From the NCBI RefSeq assembly GCF_009184905.1, contig NZ_WESC01000005.1, positions 186,001 through 250,000 of the forward strand: a stretch of DNA of 64,000 nucleotides, read 5' to 3'. The notes under the pieces are model-generated. The model saw nothing but the letters and a program-made list of their open reading frames with translations. It ran no database searches and had not been told where the DNA came from. The translations under genes and the position numbers were made by a program. Of the stretch, positions 47,566 to 56,021 are shown one piece after another (positions within the stretch are counted from its first letter, which is position 1; the number at the start of each line of letters is the position of its first letter). The DNA comes from Parvibaculum sedimenti (lineage in GTDB: Bacteria > Pseudomonadota > Alphaproteobacteria > Parvibaculales > Parvibaculaceae).

Positions 47566-47607
47566 TGCAGATCACCCCAGGGCTCTTGCCGCAGTCGTTT
47601 CTTGTAA

Positions 47608-48990
47608 TCAGCCGAAGCTGACGCGCGCCTCGCCGCCCGGAACGGGAACGGCAATGCCGGATTCGCTGTATTCCTTCAGCTTGTTGCGAAGCGTCCGGAT
47701 CGAAATGCCGAGGATGTTCGCAGCGTGCGTGCGGTTGCCGAGGCAATGGCCGAGGGTCTGGAGGATAAGATCCTGTTCCACTTCGGCGACGGTGCGGCCG
47801 ATAAAGGCGCGGCTTGCCGCGTCGGCGGCGATGGCGGCCTTCTGCGCGACGCCGAGAGCAGGTGCGGTTTCGTCCAGACGCGAGCCATCGGGGAGGCGGA
47901 TCGCCTCGACGTCGATTTCGGGGCCGGTGGCGAGCAGGGTCGCGCGATGCATCGTGTTTTCGAGTTCGCGGACATTGCCCGTCCAGCCATGACGGGTGAG
48001 GAAACGGCGCGCCTCCGCGGAAATCGGCTTCGTCGGCACGCCATTTGCCTTGGCGTAGCGTTCGGCGAAATGTTCGGCCAGCGCGAGAATGTCGGCCGGA
48101 CGCTCGCGCAGTGGCGGCAGCTTCAGATTGACGACATTGAGACGGTAGAAAAGGTCTTCACGGAAGCGGCCTGCGCGCGCGTCGCCCTGCAGGTCGCGGT
48201 TCGAGGTCGCGATGATGCGGATATTGACCTTGACTGGCGCCTTGCCGCCGACGCGATCGATCTCGCGCTCCTGAATGGCGCGGAGCAGCTTGGCCTGGAG
48301 GCGGAGGTCCATTTCGCTGATTTCGTCGAGCAGCAGCGTGCCGCCATCGGCTTCCTCGAACTTGCCGATACGCCGAGCGACGGCGCCTGTAAAGGCGCCT
48401 TTCTCATGGCCAAAGAGCTCGGATTCGAGAAGGTTTTCCGGGATGGCAGCGCAGTTGACGGAGATGAAGGGCTTGTCACGGCGGAGCGAGCGGCGGTGCA
48501 GATAGCGCGCCATCACTTCCTTGCCGGTGCCGGATTCGCCGGTGATGAGGATGCTGGCGTCCGACGGCGCGACCTGATCGGCGAGACGGATCATGTCTCC
48601 CATCTTCGGATCCTTGAAGATGAGGGCGTGACCGTCATCGGCGACGGCGGCAAGCACGGCGGCGATGAGTTCGGCGTCGGGGGGCAGCGGGATATATTCT
48701 TTCGCGCCCGCGCGGATCGCGTTGACGGCGGCGCGCGCATCGGTGTCGACGCCGCAGGCGACGACGGGAATGCAGATATGCTCGTTCTGAAGCTGGACGA
48801 TCAGGTCCGCAATGTCGCAGCCGACATCGACCATCATCAGGTCCGCGCCACGGCCGGAGCGAAGCGTATCGAGCGCCTGCGCGGTCGTTTCGGTATGCGT
48901 GACCTTGGCACCCTTCGCCATCGCCATCTTGGTGGCGGTGGAAAGCTGGCCGTTCAGTGTTCCGACGATCAGAAGGCGCATCTGCGGCAC
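47608..48990 (-). CDS. flbD: Sigma-54-dependent flagellar regulator FlbD
   Basis: A 460-residue activator with a degenerate receiver (about 1-120), an AAA+ domain with Walker A GESGTGKEVMAR and the sigma-54 contact loop ELFGHEKGAFTGAVARR, and a C-terminal Fis-type helix-turn-helix (LGNRTHAANILGISIRTLRNKL). The receiver lacks the N-terminal acidic pair (MRLLIVGTLNG), so it is unlikely to be controlled by ordinary phosphorylation, as reported for Caulobacter FlbD. It should activate sigma-54 flagellar promoters and repress fliF. Confidence 0.94.
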   Translation of the reverse strand: MPQMRLLIVGTLNGQLSTATKMAMAKGAKVTHTETTAQALDTLRSGRGADLMMVDVGCDIADLIVQLQNEHICIPVVACGVDTDARAAVNAIRAGAKEYIPLPPDAELIAAVLAAVADDGHALIFKDPKMGDMIRLADQVAPSDASILITGESGTGKEVMARYLHRRSLRRDKPFISVNCAAIPENLLESELFGHEKGAFTGAVARRIGKFEEADGGTLLLDEISEMDLRLQAKLLRAIQEREIDRVGGKAPVKVNIRIIATSNRDLQGDARAGRFREDLFYRLNVVNLKLPPLRERPADILALAEHFAERYAKANGVPTKPISAEARRFLTRHGWTGNVRELENTMHRATLLATGPEIDVEAIRLPDGSRLDETAPALGVAQKAAIAADAASRAFIGRTVAEVEQDLILQTLGHCLGNRTHAANILGISIRTLRNKLKEYSESGIAVPVPGGEARVSFG

Positions 48991-49040
48991 TCCTCTTCTT
49001 TCTTATTCTCTAACGCGAATTGAATTCAGTGCGGCGCGGA

Positions 49041-49394
49041 TCAGTTCGCGGCGCCCTTCACGATTTCAGTCATGGTGACGCCTAGCCGGTCGTCGACGAC
49101 GACGACTTCGCCGCGCGCAACGAGCCGGTCGTTGACATAGATGTCGATCGCTTCGCCGACCTTGCGGTCGAGCTCCACAATGGTGCCGCGGCCGAGCTTC
49201 AGCAGGTTCGAGACTTCCATGTGCGTCTTGCCGAGCACGGCGGAGACGTTCACAGGAACGTCGAAGACGGCTTCGAGGTCATGCGCCATGCGCACATGAT
49301 CGCCATCTTCTTCGCCCGCGGCTTCGAGCTCTGCGGAAAGCGGCTCGGCGCTTGCGAGGTCCGGCAGCGCGATTTCGTCGTCCTGGTCAGCCAT
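49041..49394 (-). CDS. fliN: Flagellar switch protein FliN
   Basis: A 117-residue SpoA-domain protein: VFDVPVNVSAVLGKTHMEVSNLL, then LDRKVGEAIDIYVNDRLVARGEVVVVDDRLGVTMTEIV in pieces. This forms the lower C-ring with FliG and FliM. An acidic N-terminal ~35 residues is typical of alphaproteobacterial FliN. It lies 16 bases after fliH and 50 before flbD. Confidence 0.95.
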   Translation of the reverse strand: MADQDDEIALPDLASAEPLSAELEAAGEEDGDHVRMAHDLEAVFDVPVNVSAVLGKTHMEVSNLLKLGRGTIVELDRKVGEAIDIYVNDRLVARGEVVVVDDRLGVTMTEIVKGAAN

Positions 49395-49410
49395 TTTGAG
49401 TTCCTAGCCC

Positions 49411-50103
49411 TCAGAAATTCGTGTGACGCGTCTCGGCCATGGCGAGACTGTTGTCGGTCGCGCGAGGCCCGGTCAGGCTCTCCGCGTAGCGGGTGATGAT
49501 TTCGGCAATTTCGGCTTCGATGTCGGCGTACGAACGCACGACGCCGCCATCCGCCCATTCGACGACGCAATCGCCTTCGGCGATACCGCTTTGTCCGAGC
49601 AGGATGATGCGGCCCGAAAGCCCGCGTTCGAGCGCCATGTGGTCGACCGTTTCTTTCAGGCGATCGACCAGTGTGTCGGCGACGCGAAGAACGATATGGG
49701 GTTCGCGGTTGAGATGCGTCAGGCAATCGCGCAGCACGGCTTCGATCTCGGCCTGGGGTCGGGCGGCGATGAGCGCCGGGGCGAGCTTGCGGGCGGCGGT
49801 GAAGGCAAGCGCCGCGGCGTCGGCTCGAGAGCTTGCGGTCCCGGCTTGAAGGGCGTTGAGGAGGCTCGCGGCATTGGCCGCAAAATTCTGCATGGCCGCG
49901 CCAATCTCGTGATCCGCGCGGGCTGCCGCTTCCGCCTGACCGGCGACGAAGCCCGAGGCATAACCCTCGGCGCGCGCACGCTCAACGTCCGCCGCCGTGT
50001 AGGCAGGCGAAGCCGGCTGAACGCGCGGCACCGACACCGTTTCATCGGTATCGAAGCGCGTGTCGAAGGTGAATTTTACTGCCTGCTTCATAACCATCTG
50101 CAT
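49411..50103 (-). CDS. fliH: Flagellar export regulator FliH (FlbE)
   Basis: A 230-residue protein in the place of fliH/flbE. The central ARAEGYASGFVAGQAEAAARAD is the glycine-spaced helical stretch of FliH, and the C-terminal part (IVLRVADTLVDRLKETVDHMA, LSGRIILLGQSGIAEGDCVVEWADGG in pieces) matches the FliI-binding domain. Met codons at 50103 and 50091 are both possible starts. Confidence 0.86.
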   Translation of the reverse strand: MQMVMKQAVKFTFDTRFDTDETVSVPRVQPASPAYTAADVERARAEGYASGFVAGQAEAAARADHEIGAAMQNFAANAASLLNALQAGTASSRADAAALAFTAARKLAPALIAARPQAEIEAVLRDCLTHLNREPHIVLRVADTLVDRLKETVDHMALERGLSGRIILLGQSGIAEGDCVVEWADGGVVRSYADIEAEIAEIITRYAESLTGPRATDNSLAMAETRHTNF

Positions 50104-50130
50104 TTATAGAAAGGGGTGCCGCCTTCGGTC

Positions 50131-51156
50131 TTAGTAGATCAGCTCGTCTTCTTCCTTGTTCTCGGAGATCAGGATTTCGCCCTTCTGTGCGAGGTCCTTG
50201 GCGATGTTCACCATCGTCATCTGCGCGTCGTCCACATCCTTGAGACGCACGGGGCCCATGAGCTCCATGTCCTCGCGGAGAATTTTGCCGGCGCGCTCCG
50301 ACATGTTGGCGAAAAAGAGATCGCGCAGCGCATCGGACGAACCCTTGAGCGCGACGCCGAGCTTGTTCTTGTCGACAGCGCGAAGCAGTGTCTGCACGGA
50401 GCCCGGGTCGAGCTTGCCGAGGTCCTCGAAAGTGAACATCAGCGCCTTGATCTTCTCCGCCGAGTCGCGGCTGCGCTCTTCCAGCGCGGCGAGGAAGCGG
50501 CCTTCGGTCTGGCGGTCGAAATTGTTGAAGATTTCCGCCATCAGTTCATGCGCATCGCGACGGTTGGTTCGCGACAGGTTCGACATGAATTCGGACCGCA
50601 GCGTCTGCTCGACCTTGTCGAGAATGTCCTTCTGCACCGCTTCCATGCGGAGCATGCGTGTCACGACCTCAAGCGCGAAGTCTTCCGGCAGGTGCACAAG
50701 AACGCGGGCGGCGTGTTCGGCCTTCACCTTGGAGAGGACCACGGCGACGGTCTGCGGATATTCATTCTTGAGGTAGCTCGCGAGCACCTGCTCGTTCACA
50801 TTGCCGAGCTTTTCCCACATGGTGCGACCGGCGGGGCCGCGGATTTCATCCATGACCGAATTGACGCGGTCCTCGGGGAGGAACTTCGCGAGCAGGCGTT
50901 CTGTCGATTCATAGGAGCCGATCAGCGCGCCGGTGCCGGACATCTTGGAGGCGAATTCGACCAGCAGCTTTTCGACCGTTCCGGCCTGGACGGTGCCGAG
51001 CGTCGACATGATCTGGGACATTTCCCTGATCTCGTCGTCGTCGAACATTTCCCAGAGCGATGCGGCGTCATCCGCGCCGAGCGCGAGCATGAAGATCGCC
51101 GCCTTCTGCGGGCCGGTCATGGCCTTGTCGTCTTGCTTTTTCGGTGCGGTTGCCAC
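50131..51156 (-). CDS. fliG: Flagellar motor switch protein FliG
   Basis: A 341-residue rotor protein. The N-terminal domain ([20 protein letters not shown]) binds FliF; the C-terminal charged torque helix region reads [33 protein letters not shown] in pieces. The start codon is GTG, preceded by AAGGAA. It is 12 bases after fliF. Confidence 0.96.
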   Translation of the reverse strand: MATAPKKQDDKAMTGPQKAAIFMLALGADDAASLWEMFDDDEIREMSQIMSTLGTVQAGTVEKLLVEFASKMSGTGALIGSYESTERLLAKFLPEDRVNSVMDEIRGPAGRTMWEKLGNVNEQVLASYLKNEYPQTVAVVLSKVKAEHAARVLVHLPEDFALEVVTRMLRMEAVQKDILDKVEQTLRSEFMSNLSRTNRRDAHELMAEIFNNFDRQTEGRFLAALEERSRDSAEKIKALMFTFEDLGKLDPGSVQTLLRAVDKNKLGVALKGSSDALRDLFFANMSERAGKILREDMELMGPVRLKDVDDAQMTMVNIAKDLAQKGEILISENKEEDELIY

Positions 51157-51168
51157 GGACGTCGTTCC

Positions 51169-52845
51169 TTACGCGGTTTCGTGCAGCCAGCTGCGGAGAA
51201 TGGAGATGGATTCGTCAGGATGGTCGGTGACGAGTTCGCCGATCTTCTTGACGGAAGAGTGCTTCACTTTTCCGGCGACTTGCGCGATGTCGATCATCGC
51301 GTCGCTGCCAAGGTTTTCGTGCGAGGCGCCATCCATCAATGCGCGAGAGATATCGTCGCCTGAAAGTGTACCCTCCGGCGCAGGCAGGGCGGCTATGCCG
51401 CCGCCGGCGGCGCTCATGCCAAGCGCGGGAACTGCGACATGACCGGCATTCGACGCAAGGCTGCCAAGCATCGGACGGATGACGAAGAACATGGCGACCA
51501 GGGCGAGGACGGCGAGGACGCTGAGTTCGCCGATGCGCATGTAGTCTGCCTTGGTCAGGCCGAAGAGAGGTTCGGCAGTTGGCGCCACAGGCTCGACGGC
51601 GACCGGCTCGGCGAACTGGAGGTTAACCACGTCGACGCGGTCGCCGCGCGCTTCGTCGAAGCCGATGGCCGACTTCACCAGCGCCTGGATCTTGGCGATT
51701 TCCTGCTCGGAACGCGGCGTATAAATCTCTTTGCCGTCTGCGCCCTTGGCATAGGCGCCATCGACCAGCACGGCGACGGAGACGCGCTTCAAGCGGCCGG
51801 GCTCGAGCGTTTCGGTCTTTGTTGTGCGCGAAATCTCGTAGTTGACCGTTTCCTCGTTGCGGTTCGAGGTCTGCTGCGAGCTGGTGCCCTGATCCTGCGT
51901 GCCGGCAAGATTGGCGTTGGGCAGATTGTTGCCAACCGAAACCGACTGAGCCTGCTTGCCGTCGGTGTTGTTCGAGGTGTCGGCGACGGTCTGCGTCGAG
52001 CGCACGACCTGACCGTTCGGATCGAACGAGTCCGAGGTCTGGGTCACGCGGTTGTAATCCATCTGTGCAGTCACTTCGACGCGGGCCTTGTCCTGCCCGA
52101 CGACGCGCTGAATGATGTCCTCGACATGTGTGCGAAGCCGGTTCTCATAGGCAGCGCGCTGCTCTTCCACGGTCGCGGTGATCATCGACTGGCCGTCATC
52201 GCCCATGCCGCTCGCGAGCAGGGTGCCGCGCTCGTCGACGATCGACACATGGCCAGGGGTGAGACCTTCAACGGCGGAAGCGACGAGCTGCTGGATCGCC
52301 TTGACCTGCGGAACCGCCAGTGTGCCCCTCACCTTGAGCACGATGGAGGCGGAAGGCGAGCGCTTGTCGCGCGAGAAGAGTTCGCGCTCCGGCATGACGA
52401 GGTGGACGCGCACGCCCTCAATGCCGTCGATCGAGCGGATGGTGCGCGAAAGCTCGCCTTCGAGCGCGCGCAGGTGATTGATGTTCTGGAGGAAGTTCGT
52501 CGTGCCGAGCGCATCGGCATTGTCGAAGATTTCGTAGCCGACCGTGCCGCCAGAGGGCAGGCCCTTTGCGGCGAGCGCCATGCGGAGCTTCAGAACCTGG
52601 CTTTCAGGTACATAGATCGTGTTGCCGTCGCCGCGAAGCTCATAAGGAACTTTCTGCGCGTCGAGCGCGGCGCCGATCTTGCCGGCATCCTCCTGCGCGA
52701 CGTCGGAGTAAAGCAGTGCCATCGGTTCGGTCGACATGCGCAGGCCGATATAGGCGAAGAAGCCGAGCAATGTGAGGGCTACGGCGCCAAGCGTCACCAG
52801 CCGCACCATACCCAGCGATTTCAATAGATTCGAGAATCCGCCCAC
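51169..52845 (-). CDS. fliF: Flagellar MS-ring protein FliF
   Basis: A 558-residue protein with two membrane helices, near residues 15-35 and 435-455. Between them are the ring-building motifs (YEIFDNADALGTTNFLQNINHLRALEGEL in pieces). The C-terminal tail binds FliG. It heads the operon fliF-fliG-fliH-fliN-flbD-flhA-flhF-flhG, whose first six genes are in the same order as in Caulobacter. Regulatory repeats lie in the 300 bases upstream. Confidence 0.96.
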   Translation of the reverse strand: MGGFSNLLKSLGMVRLVTLGAVALTLLGFFAYIGLRMSTEPMALLYSDVAQEDAGKIGAALDAQKVPYELRGDGNTIYVPESQVLKLRMALAAKGLPSGGTVGYEIFDNADALGTTNFLQNINHLRALEGELSRTIRSIDGIEGVRVHLVMPERELFSRDKRSPSASIVLKVRGTLAVPQVKAIQQLVASAVEGLTPGHVSIVDERGTLLASGMGDDGQSMITATVEEQRAAYENRLRTHVEDIIQRVVGQDKARVEVTAQMDYNRVTQTSDSFDPNGQVVRSTQTVADTSNNTDGKQAQSVSVGNNLPNANLAGTQDQGTSSQQTSNRNEETVNYEISRTTKTETLEPGRLKRVSVAVLVDGAYAKGADGKEIYTPRSEQEIAKIQALVKSAIGFDEARGDRVDVVNLQFAEPVAVEPVAPTAEPLFGLTKADYMRIGELSVLAVLALVAMFFVIRPMLGSLASNAGHVAVPALGMSAAGGGIAALPAPEGTLSGDDISRALMDGASHENLGSDAMIDIAQVAGKVKHSSVKKIGELVTDHPDESISILRSWLHETA

Positions 52846-52922
52846 GTCCCACCTCGAGTGTCACCGCTCCGAAGCGCCCGCCCGTTCCTCGGACATGCGT
52901 CGATGCAAGACACCAGGTTTTC

Positions 52923-52938
52923 GGCAAATTCTTTGCCC
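52923..52938 (-). promoter_or_regulatory. Sigma-54-like site or FlbD site at fliF
   Basis: On the minus strand GGGCAAAGAATTTGCC has GG and GC ten bases apart, as in -24/-12 promoters, with start predicted near 52912. It is also a palindrome (GGCAAA/TTTGCC) that resembles the FlbD-like repeats nearby, so it may be a repressor site, as FlbD represses fliF in Caulobacter. Confidence 0.4.
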
Positions 52939-52990
52939 CCCGGAAATCCGCGCCCAATTGCCCTTGCGGATCCCCGACCCCGTGCCGGTA

Positions 52991-53050
52991 GGTAAAAATT
53001 ACCGCCCATAAGCTAAACAGATGCTTAACGCGCCCGGCAAAAATTGCCGG
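52991..53050. promoter_or_regulatory. FlbD (ftr)-like inverted repeats upstream of fliF
   Basis: CCGGCAA-AAA-TTGCCGG at 53034-53050 is a perfect 17-bp inverted repeat, and GGTAA-AAA-TTACC at 52991-53003 is a related shorter one. A 15-of-17 match of the first occurs upstream of fliK. Their position 80-140 bases upstream fits enhancer binding by FlbD; the consensus is inferred from these copies only. Confidence 0.6.
53014..53028 (-). promoter_or_regulatory. CtrA-like box upstream of fliF
   Basis: On the plus strand TAAA-CAGATGC-TTAA, seven of eight positions of TTAA-N7-TTAA. It lies about 170 bases before fliF, which would be distant for direct activation unless the start of transcription is also upstream. 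Confidence 0.35.
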
Positions 53051-53094
53051 TCGGGACCCATTGGGGGAGGAAAGGGGAGAACAAAATGGAAAAT

Positions 53095-53119
53095 GCCGGC
53101 GAAGGAAGCCTTCGCCGGC
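53095..53119 (-). terminator. Terminator of sciP
   Basis: Perfect 11-bp stem GCCGGCGAAGG/CCTTCGCCGGC with a three-base loop, followed on the minus strand by ATTTTCCATTTT. It isolates sciP from the fliF operon downstream. Confidence 0.8.
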
Positions 53120-53156
53120 GCGTTCGAAGAGCGACTATGCAGGCTTGCCCGCTGGG

Positions 53157-53432
53157 CTACTGCCTGTATTGCTGGACGCGCGTAGCGCGCAGGCCGGCAA
53201 GGCCATGGCGCTCGATGGAGCGCTGCCAGCTGAGAAATTCCTCGACGGTCAGTGTGTAGCGTCGGCAGGCGTCGTCCAGGCTGATCAACCCCCCGCGGAC
53301 GGCGGCAACGACTTCCGCCTTGCGGCGAATGACCCAGCGCTTGGTGTCCGGTGGCGGTAAATCAGCCACGGTGAGCGGGCTTCCGTCCGGCCCGATCACG
53401 TAGTTGATCTTGTGCGTATACTGCTCGCTCAT
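53157..53432 (-). CDS. sciP: CtrA inhibitor SciP (DUF1153)
   Basis: A 91-residue helix-turn-helix protein. The conserved core YVIGPDGSPLTVADLPPPDT, then KRWVIRRKAEVVAAVRGG and YTLTVEEFLSWQRSIERHG, is the DUF1153 signature. In Caulobacter SciP binds CtrA and blocks its activation of promoters in the S phase. The gene lies between flgD and fliF, as in Caulobacter. A CtrA-like box precedes it, which suggests negative feedback. Confidence 0.95.
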   Translation of the reverse strand: MSEQYTHKINYVIGPDGSPLTVADLPPPDTKRWVIRRKAEVVAAVRGGLISLDDACRRYTLTVEEFLSWQRSIERHGLAGLRATRVQQYRQ

Positions 53433-53483
53433 CGAACAGGTTCTCCGTGCTCGTTACTGAAACGCACCCTATCGAAACCCGTT

Positions 53484-53498
53484 TAAGAAACGCCTAAG
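53484..53498 (-). promoter_or_regulatory. CtrA-like box upstream of sciP
   Basis: On the minus strand TTAG-GCGTTTC-TTAA: seven of eight defined positions and exact seven-base spacing, about 50 bases before the sciP start. It is the best placed of the CtrA-like sites in the window. Confidence 0.6.
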
Positions 53499-53558
53499 TC
53501 GCCCGGTAAAATTGGACAAAAATCAAAGGCTTAGGTGTTCCGTTGTGGGATTCCGGGC

Positions 53559-54239
53559 TCAAGATCCGTTCAATACGGCGGTAATGTTGCCGTAGTCGAT
53601 CTGGGCGCCGTTGACGGTCACTTTCGGGGCACCGTTGCTGAAGTCGACGGCGGATACGGTTCCGGTAATGGAGGTCGAGGAGGAGACTGCTGCGCCGGTC
53701 GCATCGGCCGCCGTGAGGTTGATGTAATAGGTGCCGTCCGGCTGTGTCGTGCCGGAGCTGTCCTTGCCATCCCAACTGAAGGAGTTATTGCCCGCCGTCC
53801 CCGCGGTCGTGGTCGAGTAGACCGTCGTGCCCGTGGAATTGACGATGCTGACATTGACGGTCGAGGCGTCGCTGGCGAGGTTGTAACCCCAATTGGCCGA
53901 ACCGTTGGCGAGCGCCGCGCCGGTGCCGGTGGCGGAAACCTGCTTACCGAGAAGGTTGACGGCAAAGGTCGCGTTCTGGTTGCCGACTGTCGAGATCAGG
54001 GTTTCGAGGTTCTTGTTGGCCTGAATCTGCTGCTCGACGCTCGAATATTGCACGAGCTGCGTCGTGAACTCCGACGACTTCATCGGATCGGTTGGATCTT
54101 GGTTCTTGAGCTGCGTGGTCAGCAGCGTCAGGAACATGTTGTAGTTGCTCGACAGGGCCGAGGAGGCTGCATCCGCCTTGCTCGTGGTGGTGGTCGCGGC
54201 GGCTGCGGCCTGCGAGGCGGCGATGGATTCGACGCTCAT
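53559..54239 (-). CDS. flgD: Flagellar hook assembly protein FlgD
   Basis: A 226-residue hook-cap scaffold. The N-terminal FlgD motif NYNMFLTLLTTQLKNQDPTDPM, followed by EFTTQLVQYSSVEQQ, is unmistakable. The C-terminal part is a fibronectin/tudor-like domain with FSWDGKDSSGTTQPDGTYYI. It lies 18 bases after fliK in the same operon. Confidence 0.96.
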   Translation of the reverse strand: MSVESIAASQAAAAATTTTSKADAASSALSSNYNMFLTLLTTQLKNQDPTDPMKSSEFTTQLVQYSSVEQQIQANKNLETLISTVGNQNATFAVNLLGKQVSATGTGAALANGSANWGYNLASDASTVNVSIVNSTGTTVYSTTTAGTAGNNSFSWDGKDSSGTTQPDGTYYINLTAADATGAAVSSSTSITGTVSAVDFSNGAPKVTVNGAQIDYGNITAVLNGS

Positions 54240-54257
54240 GGTTTGCTTCCTTCCCCG

Positions 54258-55772
54258 TCAGACGCGGATGTCGACGCCGCCGGAGGCGGAGAGGTTGAGG
54301 TTGTAGATCTGGGTGCTGCTTGCAGCGGTCTCTTCGATGGGCGCGATTTCCGAACCTCCGCCGCTCCCGCCGCCATTGCCGGCGGAGCCTTGCGCGCCGC
54401 CGCCCGTGCTCTGGTCGCGCAGCGAGAAGCTCAGACTGTCCGAATTGGCCTGAAGACCGGCGTCCGTCAGCGCCTGTTGAAGGGCGCGCTGGTCGCGCTG
54501 GAGCAGATCGAGGGTCTGTGCGCTCTCGACGGTGAGATGCGCGGCGACATGCCCGTCGCGCTGGACTTCCATGCGCACATCGATGCGGCCCAGCTCCGGC
54601 GGATCGAGGCGAATGTCGAAGCGGTTGATGCCCTTCTGCACATTGCGCGCGATCTGAAGTGCAATTGCCATTGAGGGCACGATGCTGGGAGTGGTCTGGC
54701 CGGGCAGTGTGCCGATGCGGATTGTGGTGTTGTTGGCATTGCTCTGCTGCGACGTACCTGCGTTTTGAAGGTCGGAGAGTTGCGCGGCGAGCGTTCCGCT
54801 GGTCGCGGTGACTGGTTGGGTGCCCGCGTCGTCGGCTGCGCCGCCCGCGTTTCCGGCAAGGGTTGTGGCGGTCTCGACCGCGGCGACGGCCTGCGGATTG
54901 GCCGTCTGGGGCGTGGCGGTCTGGGCCGTTTGCGAGGCGGCGTCGCGCTCTGACGATTTTTCGGCCATGGATGCGGCGGCCTGATGGCCGAGCCCTTCAA
55001 TCTTGGGTTTGATGGCCAGTCCTGCATCGCCGCCGGTTGTGCTCGCATCCCCGTCGGCAGTTGTTGCTGTGTCGCCCGATGCGGATTGCTCTGCCGCGGC
55101 GGCGGCAAGCGCCGCATCTTCCGGCGCGATGGGCTGGGGGACGGGCGTTGCGGGCGATGAGGCCGGGGCAATCTGGACCGGCGTGGAGGTCGCCGTTGTC
55201 GGTGTCTGCTGCAGGGGCACGGGCTGCGGCGCGAGAAGCGCGGCGAGGGTCGTGTCGCCGGACTGATCGGGCGCCTTGTCCTTTGCGGCCTTGTCGTCAT
55301 GCGATTTTGCCGTCTTGCCGGCGTCGCCGGCGACAGTGGCCTGGGCATCGACAAGGCCCGCTTCGGCTCCTGCGCCGGGGGTTTCGGCGTCCGAGGTCGC
55401 AGGTGCCGCATCCGTTGATTGGGCGGTGGAGGTGGCATTTGCGTCTGCAGCGGTCGTGTCGCCGGTTGTCGGCTCCATGCCGGTCTGAGCGGTCTGAGCG
55501 GTCTGGTCGGCGGTGGGCGTCGCGCTTGCGTCCTGCCCGCTATTGGAGGCGGACGAGCCGCTCTGCGTGCTTGTCTGGGAGTTGTCGGCGCTGTTGGTGT
55601 CGCGCTGGCGCTGATCGTCGCGCCGGTCCGCAGCGCGCGACGCCGGGGTATCTGTGGCATCGAGATGCTGCTCGAAGGCACCAGAATTGTCGTTCGTACG
55701 CGAGGCCGCAGGTATCAGCGTGGCCGGATCGACCTGTGCGATACGAAGATTGATGGCAGACGGCAGACCCAT
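54258..55772 (-). CDS. fliK: Flagellar hook-length control protein FliK
   Basis: A 504-residue protein. The first ~370 residues are low-complexity Ala/Thr/Gln/Pro, the expected molecular ruler. The conserved Flg_hook domain follows (RFDIRLDPPELGRIDVRMEV and LRDQSTGGG). The start MGLPSAINLRIAQVDP at 55772 suits the sigma-54 promoter at 55813. It is co-transcribed with flgD. Confidence 0.9.
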   Translation of the reverse strand: MGLPSAINLRIAQVDPATLIPAASRTNDNSGAFEQHLDATDTPASRAADRRDDQRQRDTNSADNSQTSTQSGSSASNSGQDASATPTADQTAQTAQTGMEPTTGDTTAADANATSTAQSTDAAPATSDAETPGAGAEAGLVDAQATVAGDAGKTAKSHDDKAAKDKAPDQSGDTTLAALLAPQPVPLQQTPTTATSTPVQIAPASSPATPVPQPIAPEDAALAAAAAEQSASGDTATTADGDASTTGGDAGLAIKPKIEGLGHQAAASMAEKSSERDAASQTAQTATPQTANPQAVAAVETATTLAGNAGGAADDAGTQPVTATSGTLAAQLSDLQNAGTSQQSNANNTTIRIGTLPGQTTPSIVPSMAIALQIARNVQKGINRFDIRLDPPELGRIDVRMEVQRDGHVAAHLTVESAQTLDLLQRDQRALQQALTDAGLQANSDSLSFSLRDQSTGGGAQGSAGNGGGSGGGSEIAPIEETAASSTQIYNLNLSASGGVDIRV

Positions 55773-55812
55773 GGCGCCTCGCTTGAAAATATTTTTGCTC
55801 CGCGCCTCTGGT

Positions 55813-55828
55813 AGCAAGGGGTGGGCCA
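55813..55828 (-). promoter_or_regulatory. Sigma-54 promoter of fliK-flgD
   Basis: On the minus strand TGGCCCACCCCTTGCT: it fits TGGCAC-N5-TTGCW with one mismatch and exact GG-to-GC spacing. Transcription would start near 55801, 29 bases before the fliK ATG. Confidence 0.75.
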
Positions 55829-55900
55829 CAATAAATATCGTTTGAAATCAGATGGTTGGGTGATCCTGCGGCCCCGCGCCGGTGGCTCGTTTATGCCGCT

Positions 55901-55917
55901 TCGGCAGTTTTTGCCGG
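55901..55917. promoter_or_regulatory. FlbD (ftr)-like repeat upstream of fliK
   Basis: On the minus strand CCGGCAAAAACTGCCGA matches the fliF repeat CCGGCAAAAATTGCCGG in 15 of 17 positions. It is centred about 108 bases upstream of the predicted start, a normal distance for a sigma-54 enhancer. Confidence 0.65.
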
Positions 55918-56021
55918 GGCGGGCGGGGGGCGCGGCGTGCTTGCCCTTCTGAGCTGTGTCCCTATGATGCGGCCTCTTTGCCGGTGCCTGCGACCAGGGC
56001 ACCTTCGCGGTAAGACGAAAC

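Noticed and set aside
50116-52827. Long plus-strand frames opposite fliG and fliF
   Set aside because: They are His/Asp/Arg-rich antisense shadows of clearly identified flagellar genes.
52905-52918. Second sigma-54-like site (minus strand TGGTGTCTTGCA) at fliF
   Set aside because: The distance between GG and GC is six bases instead of ten, so it cannot be a -24/-12 promoter.
54467-55681. Pro/Arg-rich 404-residue minus-strand frame
   Set aside because: It is an alternative frame of the low-complexity part of fliK.
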